In this document: one piece after another, positions 16,307 to 26,630 of the stretch
Layout: every line of letters starts with the position of its first letter
Position numbering within the stretch: position 1 is the stretch's first letter
Assembly: GCF_000199675.1 (NCBI RefSeq)
Contig: NC_014960.1
Coordinates: 1,798,001 to 1,862,000 of the forward strand
Length of the DNA: 64,000 nt
Reading direction: 5' to 3'
Source: Anaerolinea thermophila UNI-1
Lineage (GTDB): Bacteria; Chloroflexota; Anaerolineae; Anaerolineales; Anaerolineaceae
The notes under the pieces: model-generated
The model's input: the letters and a program-made list of their open reading frames with translations, nothing else
What the model was told of the DNA's origin: nothing
Databases searched by the model: none
Position numbers and translations under genes: made by a program

Positions 16307-19300
16307 ATGAAAAATATACGCACAGATCTTTCCATTCCCTACGAAGATGGAGAAGAACGCGACTCTTGTGCAATTTATATGAGCGCCAGAAAACATGGAC
16401 AGAGCACTTTTGGTACACTCAAACGAGCCTTAGGGGCCTTAATCAGTATGGGACATCGCACGGGGTTCGTCAATGGCGAAGGAGACGGCGCTGGCGTACA
16501 AACAGATATTCCCCGTCGGCTGTGGGCGAAGAAACTCAGTCAGGCAGGAATGCCTTCGTATTTAGCCACTCATCCTGGATTCTGGGTCGGGCATTTGTTC
16601 ATCCCCTATCACCTAAAGATGGACACTATTAAAGAGATTATCCTCGAGCGTTTCAATGAACAAGGGCTTAACCTGCTTCTCATCCAGGAAGGAAAAACCA
16701 GAAAAGAAATGCTGGGGCAGAATGCACGGCAGGCTCCTCCTCAATTCTGGCAACTCGCCGGGCATGATCATTATTCTGATTTAGATCAACGATTGTTCCG
16801 AGCACAATTGGCTCTGGAACAGGAATTTCCCATTCAATTTGCTTCGCTCAGCAGACATACTGTTGTCTACAAAATGAGAGGGTCGGTCGAAGCCCTTACC
16901 CATTATTATCCTGACCTACAGGATCACAACTACGACACTTCTATCGTCTTATGTCATGCACGCTACTCTACAAATACGGTTTCAACATTTGAAAGAGCAC
17001 AACCTTTTGCCGTTCTTGGACACAACGGCGAAATCAACACCATCCAAAGGCTTCGCATTGAAGCCCAGCAAATTGGTGTAACTCTACCGAGAGATGGCTC
17101 AGATTCTCAAGACCTGGATCGTCTCCTCCACACTCTGTGTGTGGAATATGGGCTGGACCTGATTGAAGCCATGGAGATGGTTTTTCCCCCTATTCCTTAT
17201 GAGGTGGAACAATTCCCTCCTGACTTGCGCGCTACTTATCAACGTATCCGCCAGTCTTTCGGTCCATATGCTCAGGGTCCCGCCGGTATTATTGCCCGCT
17301 ATGGAGATACCGTAGTGGCAAGCGTAGATGCTCTGGGATTACGCCCTCTCTGGTTCGTTGAAACAGAAAAAGAATTCATCTTCAGTTCTGAAAGAGGCGC
17401 TATTCCTTTAGAAAATTGGGTGTCCGACGCCCGCGCACTGGCTCCGGGTGAAAAAATTGCCATTCGGGTTCGACGGGGAGAACCATTAAACCTGCTGACC
17501 CATGGCCAAATTCGTCAACACGTCATGATTCAAATGTTCCAACGAGAAGTGCCTCAACTCGCCAGACAATACTGGGCAGGCTGGGGACAAACCTCTTCGT
17601 CCACAAATAGTCATATGATGCTTACCAATTCAAACATTCACGTAACGGTACAAACAGCCTTTAGACATTCCCCGGAGAATATTTCTGCATCAACTTCAGA
17701 TGTCCAAATAGAACCTCTTGGGTTTCCATGGAATACTCCGGTAGACTCTGTTGTCTTCGCAGCTAATGGTTGGCTCAAAGATCACTTTAACGAGGTGTCT
17801 TCGCTGATCAGCGAAAATAAAGATGACCTGGTAAGTTCACTGGGCTATGATGGACCTCTGGCGCCTTTGAGTAAAGTGAGAGTGAATCTCTCGGATTATT
17901 TCAAAGAGTCGGTGGCTGTTGTAACCAATCCTTCCATCGACCATGTCCGGGAAGTTGAAGCATTTTCCACGAGTTCTATTGTCGGTGCTTGTGCTCCTAT
18001 CGGAAAAACACCCGACCCGGAAGATACCCTGATTGTGCTGGAAACACCAATTCTCACAGGTGGCGTAACATGTATTGAAGCATCCATATCCCGAAAAGTA
18101 GCCCACCAATTTGGCACATTGACCATTGAAGAACTGGTTTCAGCCTTTCAGGGTAAATTGAGCTGGCTGGTTTTGGGAGTGTACCCCCAGGAAACTGTTC
18201 AGGAAGCCCTGGAACGCCTGGCAGAACAGGCAATCGCACAAGTTCAAAACGGCATTCAGTGTCTGATTCTTGATGATGAGCAGGCCATTTCCAGGGGATT
18301 GAACTGGCTGGATCCGCATCTGGCAGTTAGCCACCTGGACAATGCACTCAGGAACGCCCCTCCATCCCCCCAGGGTAACTTAAGACGAAGAGTTGGACTT
18401 GTTGTGCGCAGTGCAGCCATTCGTACCCTTCACGATAGTGCACTTCTTTGCGGTTTAGGTGCCGATGCCATTAACGCCTATGCCATGATCTCAGCCGCAA
18501 TCGAACTCGCCAAAGCATCATCGGAAGAACAGGCTGAAAATACTCTTAAGCGTCTGGTAGAAAATCTAACCAGTGGATTAGAAAAAGTAACCTCAACGAT
18601 GGGATGTCATGAATTAAGAGGATACGGGAGAGTTTTCAGTTCAATAGGGCTGGCTCCCAGTGTAGCATCCGTATTTGGAGTACCCAATTATTTTGGCAAC
18701 GAGTCAAAGGGGGTAACCTGGGACTATCTGAATGAAGACTCAAAACAACGCGGAGCAGAATTAAGAAGAGAACAACCTGAACCAAGAATGCCTTATCAGA
18801 CGCGTATATTTCCGAAATTCTGGAAGGTGGCGCATCAATTTGCCAAAGGAGAAATCCCGTATTCTGAAATTCAGAAGGTTTACCAAACCATCAGTGCTGA
18901 TTCTCCGGTCGCGCTGCGACATTTACTGGGCTTTCGTGCTTCGCCCCCCTCTGTGCTATCTCCGGAAGAGGTAGATGTTTCGGTTAACGGGTATGATTTA
19001 CCTGTTGTCATTGACGCAATGTCATACGGATCTCAAGGAGAAAACTCTTTTAAGTCTTACATTCACGCCGCATCCATTCTGAATATCATATGTATCAACG
19101 GAGAGGGTGGAGAATTGCCTGAAATTTTGGGAAAATACCGCCATAACCGCGGGCAACAAGTTGCCAGCGGCAGATTTGGCGTAAACGCAGAATTCTTGAA
19201 TTCCGCTTCTGTTCTGGAAATCAAAATTGGTCAGGGAGCCAAACCCGGTGAAGGGGGAATGCTTCCAGGATACAAAGTTACCCCAAAAGTAGCCCGGGCA

Positions 19301-20947
19301 AGGCGAACGCCCCCATTTGTCACCTTGCTATCCCCCTCAAACAACCATGATTTATATTCTATTGAAGACCTTGCTCAGTTGATTGAAGAACTGAAAATGG
19401 TAAATCCTCAGGCAAAAATATCTGTTAAAGTCCCTGTAGTGCCTGGGATTGGGGTGATTGCCGTTGGTATTGCCAAAGCAGGAGCAGACATCATCAACAT
19501 TTCCGGATATGACGGAGGGACTGGAGCCGCGCGAAAACACTCTTTGCAGTATGTAGGATTGCCCACCGAAATTGGCATCATTCAGGCGCATCGTGCCCTT
19601 CTAGCCGCAGGGATTCGTCATAAAGTGGAGTTATGGGCAAACGGCGGAATGAAAACTGGCGCAGACGCGGTGAAGATGATTCTGTTAGGAGCCAATCGGG
19701 TGGGATTTGCAACCATGGCAATGGTGGCTCTGGGCTGCACCATCTGTCGTCAATGCAACCTTGGAACATGTCACGTTGGGATTGCTACGCAGATCCAGAG
19801 CCGAGAAGAAGCCCAGGAAAAAGGGCTTAAGCATTTCGTACCACTTCATTTTGAGGAAGATTATCATCGAGTCGTCCGATTATTTCAGGGGATTGGGGAT
19901 GAAATCCGCACCATCACTGCCCATTTAGGAGGCGTCTGCTTGCAAGACCTGGTGGGCAGAGCCGATTTACTGGAACAGATTTACCTGAATGAAAAAATCG
20001 ATCTTTCCTCAATGCTGGAGCCTTTACCCATACAGAAGAGAACTTCATCTCAGCCAGGAGTGGGGGTATTGTTGATTCGACCTCGTAATAGCCTCACCAC
20101 GATATTAACAGACTTGATCCTGAAAACCGTCGCAGACCAGGAGCGAGAAGTCACTTACCAGGATTCTGTCTCTGCCATTGATCGTGCACTGGGTTCCCGA
20201 CTTGCGGGAGAGATTATGCGTCATCCCGAAGTTCAGAATCAAATTGATATGATTCATCTCCGGTTTGGGCCATCTTCCCTGGCGGGAAATGGATTTGCGG
20301 CATGGAACACCGAAAAAATGGATGTTTTGATTGAAGGCGGAGCACAGGATGGGGTTGCTAAAGGCGCAAGCGGTGGACGAGTGGCAATTATGAAAGGGGT
20401 AAATCATGATGGGTTAAGAATTGACGGCAGTGTGGGAAAATCATTTGCTTACGGGGCACAGGATGGAATTCTCATTGTGCAGGGAAATGCCGACTCTCGA
20501 GCATGCGTTCGGCTATCCGGAGCCAAAGTCATTTTCGGTGGTGAAATCACCCAACCGATTCCTGAAAATGAAAATCCGGGAACATTTGCCAACTTGAAAG
20601 GCTTCGCATGTGAGTATATGACATCCGGTACTGTGATTATTATGGGAGACCCAGGTCCATACGCATTTTCTGGAATGACCGGTGGAGTAGTCTATCAGAA
20701 ACTCACTCCGGAATTTGGGTTCGATGAACAAACACTCAAGAGAAGAATCGCAAAAGGCGCTCAGGTTCGTGTGGAGAAAATTACACGAGAAGACATAGAT
20801 CAGATTCGCTCACTTATGGCGCACTATATAGCCGCTCTGGAACAAACTTACCAGTTCGAAACCGCCGAACGCATCCGTGCCTTCTTGCAAGATGATTTTC
20901 TTCTCATCCATCGCTTTGTGAAAATCATCCCTGCCATAAAGACATAG
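16307..20947 (+). CDS. gltB: Glutamate synthase, large subunit
   Basis: A 1,546-residue GOGAT large subunit that makes two glutamates from glutamine and 2-oxoglutarate. In order: an N-terminal class II amidotransferase domain (catalytic Cys21 in ERDSCAIYMSA, so a propeptide of about 20 residues is expected to be removed), a central linker, an FMN-binding synthase domain (SGYDGGTGAARKHS, ANGGMKTGADAVKMILLGA), the 3Fe-4S cluster cysteines in CTICRQCNLGTCHVGIAT, and a C-terminal GXGXG beta-helix (GGAQDGVAKGASGG). AAAGGAGATTCCAGCC precedes the ATG. No gltD is adjacent, so the electron-donor subunit must be elsewhere or the enzyme may use ferredoxin. The sequence cannot decide between these. Confidence 0.95.
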   Translation: MKNIRTDLSIPYEDGEERDSCAIYMSARKHGQSTFGTLKRALGALISMGHRTGFVNGEGDGAGVQTDIPRRLWAKKLSQAGMPSYLATHPGFWVGHLFIPYHLKMDTIKEIILERFNEQGLNLLLIQEGKTRKEMLGQNARQAPPQFWQLAGHDHYSDLDQRLFRAQLALEQEFPIQFASLSRHTVVYKMRGSVEALTHYYPDLQDHNYDTSIVLCHARYSTNTVSTFERAQPFAVLGHNGEINTIQRLRIEAQQIGVTLPRDGSDSQDLDRLLHTLCVEYGLDLIEAMEMVFPPIPYEVEQFPPDLRATYQRIRQSFGPYAQGPAGIIARYGDTVVASVDALGLRPLWFVETEKEFIFSSERGAIPLENWVSDARALAPGEKIAIRVRRGEPLNLLTHGQIRQHVMIQMFQREVPQLARQYWAGWGQTSSSTNSHMMLTNSNIHVTVQTAFRHSPENISASTSDVQIEPLGFPWNTPVDSVVFAANGWLKDHFNEVSSLISENKDDLVSSLGYDGPLAPLSKVRVNLSDYFKESVAVVTNPSIDHVREVEAFSTSSIVGACAPIGKTPDPEDTLIVLETPILTGGVTCIEASISRKVAHQFGTLTIEELVSAFQGKLSWLVLGVYPQETVQEALERLAEQAIAQVQNGIQCLILDDEQAISRGLNWLDPHLAVSHLDNALRNAPPSPQGNLRRRVGLVVRSAAIRTLHDSALLCGLGADAINAYAMISAAIELAKASSEEQAENTLKRLVENLTSGLEKVTSTMGCHELRGYGRVFSSIGLAPSVASVFGVPNYFGNESKGVTWDYLNEDSKQRGAELRREQPEPRMPYQTRIFPKFWKVAHQFAKGEIPYSEIQKVYQTISADSPVALRHLLGFRASPPSVLSPEEVDVSVNGYDLPVVIDAMSYGSQGENSFKSYIHAASILNIICINGEGGELPEILGKYRHNRGQQVASGRFGVNAEFLNSASVLEIKIGQGAKPGEGGMLPGYKVTPKVARARRTPPFVTLLSPSNNHDLYSIEDLAQLIEELKMVNPQAKISVKVPVVPGIGVIAVGIAKAGADIINISGYDGGTGAARKHSLQYVGLPTEIGIIQAHRALLAAGIRHKVELWANGGMKTGADAVKMILLGANRVGFATMAMVALGCTICRQCNLGTCHVGIATQIQSREEAQEKGLKHFVPLHFEEDYHRVVRLFQGIGDEIRTITAHLGGVCLQDLVGRADLLEQIYLNEKIDLSSMLEPLPIQKRTSSQPGVGVLLIRPRNSLTTILTDLILKTVADQEREVTYQDSVSAIDRALGSRLAGEIMRHPEVQNQIDMIHLRFGPSSLAGNGFAAWNTEKMDVLIEGGAQDGVAKGASGGRVAIMKGVNHDGLRIDGSVGKSFAYGAQDGILIVQGNADSRACVRLSGAKVIFGGEITQPIPENENPGTFANLKGFACEYMTSGTVIIMGDPGPYAFSGMTGGVVYQKLTPEFGFDEQTLKRRIAKGAQVRVEKITREDIDQIRSLMAHYIAALEQTYQFETAERIRAFLQDDFLLIHRFVKIIPAIKT

Positions 20948-20951
20948 TATA

Positions 20952-20996
20952 AAAGAGGGCTGTCTGGATTAACCACCAAACAGCCCTCCTCTTTCT
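20952..20996 (+). terminator. Terminator after gltB (probably bidirectional)
   Basis: The stem GAGGGCTGT/ACAGCCCTC (20955-20963 with 20980-20988) has a 16-nt loop, and a CTCTTTCTC tract follows. It separates gltB from the convergent response regulator. Confidence 0.75.
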
Positions 20997-21006
20997 CATT
21001 TTATTT

Positions 21007-22077
21007 TTATTTTTCCAAACCAGCAACCTTTGCTACTGCTGCTGAACGGGTATGGATATTTAACTTTGAAAAGATAGATTTCAAATGGCGCTTGACCGTG
21101 TTATTAGAAATCACCAGCGCCTCCGCAATTTCGCGATTAGTCAAGCCCTGAGCAAGCAACAAAAGCACTTCCCGTTCTCGTTCGGTAAGAGAGGACAAAT
21201 CATCCGATTTTCCACCCATAATCAGAGCTTCGCGAACTGTTTGCAGAAATCCTCTGCGTTCAAAAGAATGTTTTTCCAGGTAAGCAAAAATTTTCCCTCT
21301 CTTAAACATCTTGTCAATGATATTAGGAGAGGACAAGCCACTGATGACAATAATTTGAGCCCCACTGGCTCTCGCACTGGCTAACAGGCGAAATCCTTCA
21401 AGTTGCTCCAGGGCTTCTCCTTTCAAGAGTCTTGGATTTTCAGGAAGATTTCCTGCTAGGTTTAAGTCCAGAATTACAAGGGAGAAATGCTCCCGACGAA
21501 GGATACCTTGAGCATCTCCATAGCCAGTACAAACCCGGACAGAATAACCTGCATCTAGCAAAATCTCTTCCAGTAAATCTCGCCACCCTGCATCATCTTC
21601 AATCACCAGAATATTTGGTGAAATCGGGCTCTGTTCCGTTTTCGAGCGCCGGCTATCAAATTTCGTGGCAGAGAGTTGTTCGGTAATTGTGATTTGCTCA
21701 AACAATTTCGCAATAAGAGACCGAAACTCTGAACGTCTAAACACTTCTTTCCGTAAGCAGGTATATCCTCCTAAGTCTTTGATAACACTCACAGCGATTT
21801 CCACAGTGGCATAGCCACTTAATAAAATCGTAGCGCAATCTGGATACTGTCGGTGAATTTGTTCTAAAACTTTGAGTCCGTCCTGATTACGATGATCATA
21901 AGTATCCAGAGATAGATCCACTATTGCCAAATGATAAGGTTTCTTAAGCAAATCATTTGCCTGTACAAGGTTTATTGCACAGTCAACATGATACCCAACC
22001 TCTTCCAAAATTTCCGAAAGAAGTTCCAGCCAGGAAGGATCATCGTCCACAACCAATGCTCGAAGCGAAACTTTCAT
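21007..22077 (-). CDS. Response regulator with two receiver domains and a LuxR-type output
   Basis: A 356-residue protein. Receiver 1 (about 5-125) has the acidic pair VDDDPSW and the phospho-acceptor Asp in LAIVDLSLDTYD. Receiver 2 (about 148-280) has VIEDDAGW and LVILDLNLAG. A C-terminal LuxR/NarL helix-turn-helix (LTEREREVLLLLAQGLTNREIAEALVISNN, about 292-321) binds DNA. Two full receivers in front of one HTH are uncommon and suggest two phospho-inputs or receiver-receiver dimerisation. Its start overlaps the end of the histidine kinase gene (4 bp), its likely partner. Confidence 0.9.
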   Translation of the reverse strand: MKVSLRALVVDDDPSWLELLSEILEEVGYHVDCAINLVQANDLLKKPYHLAIVDLSLDTYDHRNQDGLKVLEQIHRQYPDCATILLSGYATVEIAVSVIKDLGGYTCLRKEVFRRSEFRSLIAKLFEQITITEQLSATKFDSRRSKTEQSPISPNILVIEDDAGWRDLLEEILLDAGYSVRVCTGYGDAQGILRREHFSLVILDLNLAGNLPENPRLLKGEALEQLEGFRLLASARASGAQIIVISGLSSPNIIDKMFKRGKIFAYLEKHSFERRGFLQTVREALIMGGKSDDLSSLTEREREVLLLLAQGLTNREIAEALVISNNTVKRHLKSIFSKLNIHTRSAAVAKVAGLEK

Positions 22078-24269
22078 AAGGGTCTCCTCCGCAAGGGGAA
22101 TTTCAACCGGAAGGCTGTACCGTTTATACCATCGCTTTCTACCTCAATGTTTCCACCCAAGCGAATCATCAGGGCTTTCACCCAGTACAAACCAAACCCC
22201 AATTTTCCCGCATGGCTGGGTGAGCCACTGGAAAAGTTCAATTCAAATATGCGCTGGTGCATTTCTGGAGGAATTCCCGGGCCAAAATCTCGAACTATTA
22301 CCTCTACCCACGAAGAAGATTGAGCGCCACTGATAACAATTTTGCCTTTTCCTCCCATCGCATGGGAAGCATTCTCCAGCAAATTCGCAAACGCAAGCGC
22401 AAGATTGTATTGAGCCCCGGCAATTTCAGGCAAGTTCTGTAAATTCTCAACCTGGACTTCTATTTCCGCGCCCAGATTTGCCATCTGAATGGCTTCCTGA
22501 ATACAGGATGCCAGATTTACCGGGACAATCTGGACAGGATGAAGATGAGAAAGGTTTTTTCTCACAATCCGCATGGCTTCAGTAGCGCTGCGTTCGATTT
22601 CAGCCAGGTGATTAGACAAATATCCATCTTCTGCCAGCAGGTCTTTTCGCCTGTCCTGAATGCTTTGAATACGCACAGGGATTGTGCCAATTTTATTGTT
22701 AAGTTGGTGCAGCAAGTTTGTGGCAATATCGCCCACTGCAGCAAACATCTCTGCCACAGAGCGTTGCTCCTGCGCCTGTCTCAGTTCTCGCTGATGAGAA
22801 GAGAAGAAAATTGCCATTTCTGCATAGTGAGCCAGTAAAGAAAGGACTTTTTTCTCCCATTCTTTTTCAGCCCCTTGAGAGAGAACTGGATACACAAGTA
22901 AAACCCCCCCTGCTCCATACTCGGGCAAAGATCCGATCGGTACAGCCCAGGCAAGAGAAGATACAGATTGATCCATCGCATTTAGAAAAGTCTCTGCAGG
23001 GATTAATAAAATTTCCTCATCTGAGTCAAAAAGGCAAGAATTTTCAGAAACAATGGTCTTAAGCGAAATATTCCCTTCGTTTACACCTACACGCAATATA
23101 AAACGCTGCTCTTCCAGCATCCAAATTCCGCACCCACGCGCGTCCAGCAAATCCTTTGCCAGAGATACCAGACGATTTAAGACAACCTCTTCAGATTGAG
23201 TCAACAACAATCTGGAGATTTCCTGTAATGCATCCAGCAAACGAACTTCATGAATTGCAATCACTGCATAAGTGGCAAGGGACTGCAATAAAATACGATC
23301 CTCTTCCGAAAAGGCATTCTTTCGTGGACTTTCAAGGTTCAAGACGCCTTCTAAACGTCCGCTGGACGAGATCAGAGGAACAGCCAATTCAGATTTCATA
23401 CTCAAATTGGCGTCTAAAGGATAGTAGATTCTCGACCAGGGCTGAGCAGTCAGATCAGGAATGAGCACCGATTGGCGATTTTGAACCACCCAGGCACTGA
23501 TACTGGGTTGATCCAGAGGTAATTCCTGAACAAAAGGATGCCCTAATCCTTCCCCAGCAAATGCCCGTGTTACCAGAACATTCCGCACAGGATCAAGCAA
23601 CCGAAAAATTCCATATTGAGCATTGGTTACCTCTAACGCCATTTGTAAAATGGCTTCGAGTGTCTCTTCCAATCTCAATCGGGATGAAATAATCATGCTG
23701 GCACGCTGCAAACGCGCCATTTGTTCTTCCTTCCGTGCCAGGTCTCGAGAGACATTTGCCAGATGACGAGCCTGATATAACGCCATTGCCGCCTGGTTAG
23801 TAAAATTTTCGAGCATTAAAAGTTCCAAACGGGTAAAGCATCGTTCCTCTTTCAAGTACACATACAACACTCCGACAGGCTCATTCGCGACAATTAAGGG
23901 AAAACATACCAGCGTAAGTGCACCTTGTTGTTTCTTCACGGGGTCTATTTCCAAATCTGCTTCTTCATATGAGAGTATCGGACGTTTTTGCTCAATCGCT
24001 CGAAACCCAAATCCCTTTTGTCGCGGTCTTTCCCCCGCCAACCCTTGAACAAATTCGCCTGCAGATACTCTCGATTGAGGATCAAAACTTTTCTTCGCCG
24101 CATCGTAGGTAAAGATAACCGCTGCAGAACCAGGCACTACTTTTATGGCGCTTTCCACAATCTGTTGCAATACGACATGCTCGTTCTCGCCCGCCTCGGC
24201 ACCAATCTGATTAATAGCTCTTCCAATACGATTCAGATTCTCTAAAACACCAAGAAGTTTTCCAGACAT
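22074..24269 (-). CDS. Soluble multi-GAF sensor histidine kinase
   Basis: A 731-residue kinase without membrane segments. GAF-type sensory domains occupy about 15-165 and 195-345, and a third, more diverged one about 355-500. The dimerisation region has LLHQLNNKIGTIP with the candidate phospho-acceptor His, unlike the usual HE[IL]+xP box. The ATPase domain shows the N box (ANLLENASHAMG), G1 (DFGPGIP), the F box and G2 (GFGLYWVKALMIRLGG). It likely senses a cytoplasmic ligand or redox state and phosphorylates the twin-receiver regulator encoded directly downstream with a 4-bp overlap. Confidence 0.9.
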   Translation of the reverse strand: MSGKLLGVLENLNRIGRAINQIGAEAGENEHVVLQQIVESAIKVVPGSAAVIFTYDAAKKSFDPQSRVSAGEFVQGLAGERPRQKGFGFRAIEQKRPILSYEEADLEIDPVKKQQGALTLVCFPLIVANEPVGVLYVYLKEERCFTRLELLMLENFTNQAAMALYQARHLANVSRDLARKEEQMARLQRASMIISSRLRLEETLEAILQMALEVTNAQYGIFRLLDPVRNVLVTRAFAGEGLGHPFVQELPLDQPSISAWVVQNRQSVLIPDLTAQPWSRIYYPLDANLSMKSELAVPLISSSGRLEGVLNLESPRKNAFSEEDRILLQSLATYAVIAIHEVRLLDALQEISRLLLTQSEEVVLNRLVSLAKDLLDARGCGIWMLEEQRFILRVGVNEGNISLKTIVSENSCLFDSDEEILLIPAETFLNAMDQSVSSLAWAVPIGSLPEYGAGGVLLVYPVLSQGAEKEWEKKVLSLLAHYAEMAIFFSSHQRELRQAQEQRSVAEMFAAVGDIATNLLHQLNNKIGTIPVRIQSIQDRRKDLLAEDGYLSNHLAEIERSATEAMRIVRKNLSHLHPVQIVPVNLASCIQEAIQMANLGAEIEVQVENLQNLPEIAGAQYNLALAFANLLENASHAMGGKGKIVISGAQSSSWVEVIVRDFGPGIPPEMHQRIFELNFSSGSPSHAGKLGFGLYWVKALMIRLGGNIEVESDGINGTAFRLKFPLRRRPL

Positions 24270-24586
24270 TGTTTCTCACTTACTTCAAAAACCTTTTGAT
24301 CCAGAATCATACCCTTTATTTTACGAGAAGTATTCCTTCCACAATGACCCATTTGGGTACTCCCGATAATTATCCTGGCAAGCAAACTGTTCTAACTGAT
24401 AAAGCCTGCTTTTCATTTCGAGGCTTTGTTAATAAAACACAAATATAAAGTTTTGGATAGCCAACAAACATCGGAATAAAAAATCTTCTGCAAATTATGT
24501 CTGACAATATGGATGGACTTGCACTTTTTTTTATCCTGGCAGATAATTCAGGTAGTTTCCACCCTAAGAGAAAGGAAAACAATCAC

Positions 24587-26494
24587 ATGACACTCCGAAA
24601 GCCTGTAACCCCTACCCCCCTCAAGCGAGTCTCCCCTGTTCCAACAGATATTGAAATTGCTCAAGCCGCTACTCTAAAACCGATTGCACAACTTGCCGAA
24701 GAAATCGGGATCCTGCCTGAAGAACTGGAACTCTACGGCCCCTACAAAGCCAAGGTAAAACTCTCCATTCTTGAACGGCTCAAAGACGTTCCTAACGGAC
24801 AGTATATTGATGTAACTGCTATTACGCCTACTCCACTAGGGGAAGGAAAAACCACCACCACGGTGGGATTGAGTCAAGCCTTAGGGGCACATTTGGGATA
24901 CAGTGTATTTACATGTATTCGACAACCCAGTCAGGGCCCAACCTTTGGTATTAAGGGCGGGGCTGCTGGTGGTGGATACAGTCAAGTCATCCCCATGGAA
25001 GAATTCAATCTCCACCTGACCGGAGATATTCATGCCATCACAGCCGCAAATAATCTGCTTGCTGCAGCCATTGATGCAAGGATTCTTCACGAGGCTGGAG
25101 CCACAGACGAACAGTTATTTAACAGACTGTGCCCACCCGATAAAAACGGGAAACGGCGATTCGCCCCCGGTTTGCTTGGAAGGTTAAGAAAATTAGGTAT
25201 TGATAAAACAGATCCAAATGAATTAACTCCTGAAGAACGCTCGAAACTGGTTCGTTTGGATATCGATCCGACAACGATCACATGGAGACGAGTACTTGAT
25301 ACGAGCGACCGTTTCCTCCGCGGAATTGTCATCGGAAAAGGTCCCGAAGAAGCCGGGTTTGAAAGAGAAACTGGTTTTGACATCACCGTTGCCAGTGAGT
25401 TAATGGCAATTCTTGCACTGACAACCAGCCTCAGAGACATGCGCGAACGAATCGGGCGCATGGTAGTAGCAGTCAGCCGAAGCGGAGAGCCCATTACTGC
25501 TGAGGACCTGGGTGTAGCAGGGGCTCTTACCGTGTTAATGAAAGATACGATTAAACCAAATCTAATGCAAACGCTGGAAGGAACGCCTGTATTCGTCCAC
25601 GCAGGTCCTTTTGCAAATATTGCCCATGGCAACTCTTCAATCATTGCGGATCAAATTGCCCTCAAGTTGGCAGACTTTGTAGTAACAGAATCCGGGTTTG
25701 GCTCTGATATCGGCATGGAGAAATTTTTTGACATCAAATGCCGTTATTCTGGATTGCTTCCCAGTGTGGTTGTTCTGGTTGCCACCGTTCGGGCTTTGAA
25801 AATGCACGGTGGAGGGCCCAAAGTAGTGGCTGGAAAACCTCTGGATCCCGCTTATACGGATGAAAATCTCCCCTTGCTTAAAGAAGGCTTAGCCAACCTG
25901 ATTCATCACATTCATATTGTGCGCAAGTTTGGCATTCCTGTAGTTGTAGCCATTAACCGTTTCCACACCGATACTCCTGCGGAGTTGGAATTAATTCGAG
26001 ACGCAGCCATTCAAGCCGGAGCAGAAGACGCAGTGGTATCTCGTCATTGGGAACTCGGCGGTGAAGGAGCGATAGAACTGGCAGAAGCCGTGGTACGTGC
26101 CTCTCAAAAACCGAGAAAATTCCAATTCTTATACCCGCTGGAGATGTCGATTAAGGAAAAAATCGAGACCATTGCACGCGAAATTTATGGCGCAGATGGA
26201 GTAGATTACTCTCCAGAAGCAGAAAAACAGATTGAAGAATATACCCGAATGGGATTTGATCATCTGCCTATTTGTGTGGCAAAAACTCATCTCAGCCTGA
26301 GTGCCGATCCGAATCTGAAAGGCGTCCCCAAAGGTTTCCGCTTACCTGTGCGTGAAATTCGCGCATCTGTTGGCGCTGGCTTCCTGTACCCACTAATTGG
26401 AAAGATGAGCACTATGCCCGGATTACCCACACGGCCAGCCTTCTTTGAAATTGATATCGATCCAGAAACGGAGAAAATCATCGGTCTGTCATAG
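24587..26494 (+). CDS. fhs: Formate-tetrahydrofolate ligase
   Basis: A 635-residue enzyme that makes 10-formyl-THF from formate, THF and ATP, feeding purine synthesis and, in some anaerobes, the Wood-Ljungdahl methyl branch. The P-loop is TPLGEGKTTTTVGLSQALG, followed by the family motifs RQPSQGPTFGIKGGAAGGG and FANIAHGNSSIIAD. An in-frame ATG 30 codons upstream (24497) is rejected, because AGAAAGGAAAAC sits before the ATG at 24587 and the family begins here. The C-terminus (MPGLPTRPAFFEIDID) is typical. Other folate genes are not next to it. Confidence 0.97.
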   Translation: MTLRKPVTPTPLKRVSPVPTDIEIAQAATLKPIAQLAEEIGILPEELELYGPYKAKVKLSILERLKDVPNGQYIDVTAITPTPLGEGKTTTTVGLSQALGAHLGYSVFTCIRQPSQGPTFGIKGGAAGGGYSQVIPMEEFNLHLTGDIHAITAANNLLAAAIDARILHEAGATDEQLFNRLCPPDKNGKRRFAPGLLGRLRKLGIDKTDPNELTPEERSKLVRLDIDPTTITWRRVLDTSDRFLRGIVIGKGPEEAGFERETGFDITVASELMAILALTTSLRDMRERIGRMVVAVSRSGEPITAEDLGVAGALTVLMKDTIKPNLMQTLEGTPVFVHAGPFANIAHGNSSIIADQIALKLADFVVTESGFGSDIGMEKFFDIKCRYSGLLPSVVVLVATVRALKMHGGGPKVVAGKPLDPAYTDENLPLLKEGLANLIHHIHIVRKFGIPVVVAINRFHTDTPAELELIRDAAIQAGAEDAVVSRHWELGGEGAIELAEAVVRASQKPRKFQFLYPLEMSIKEKIETIAREIYGADGVDYSPEAEKQIEEYTRMGFDHLPICVAKTHLSLSADPNLKGVPKGFRLPVREIRASVGAGFLYPLIGKMSTMPGLPTRPAFFEIDIDPETEKIIGLS

Positions 26495-26511
26495 CCTTTT
26501 CAGTAATCCTG

Positions 26512-26546
26512 AAACCAGAGGTGCTCTGCACCTCTGGTTTGTTTTT
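26512..26546 (+). terminator. Terminator of fhs
   Basis: A 13-bp perfect stem (26512-26524 with 26528-26540), a TCT loop, then GTTTTT. A textbook intrinsic terminator. Confidence 0.93.
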
Positions 26547-26630
26547 AAGTGAAAGACTTTTGCAACGCACACGACAAAAACACGTAGATAATGGTAAGCA
26601 TACTGATAATATTTTATTGAGGAGCAAAAA

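Noticed and set aside
24497..24586. Upstream start for fhs (30 extra residues)
   Set aside because: No ribosome site, not part of the family, and a good site lies at 24587.
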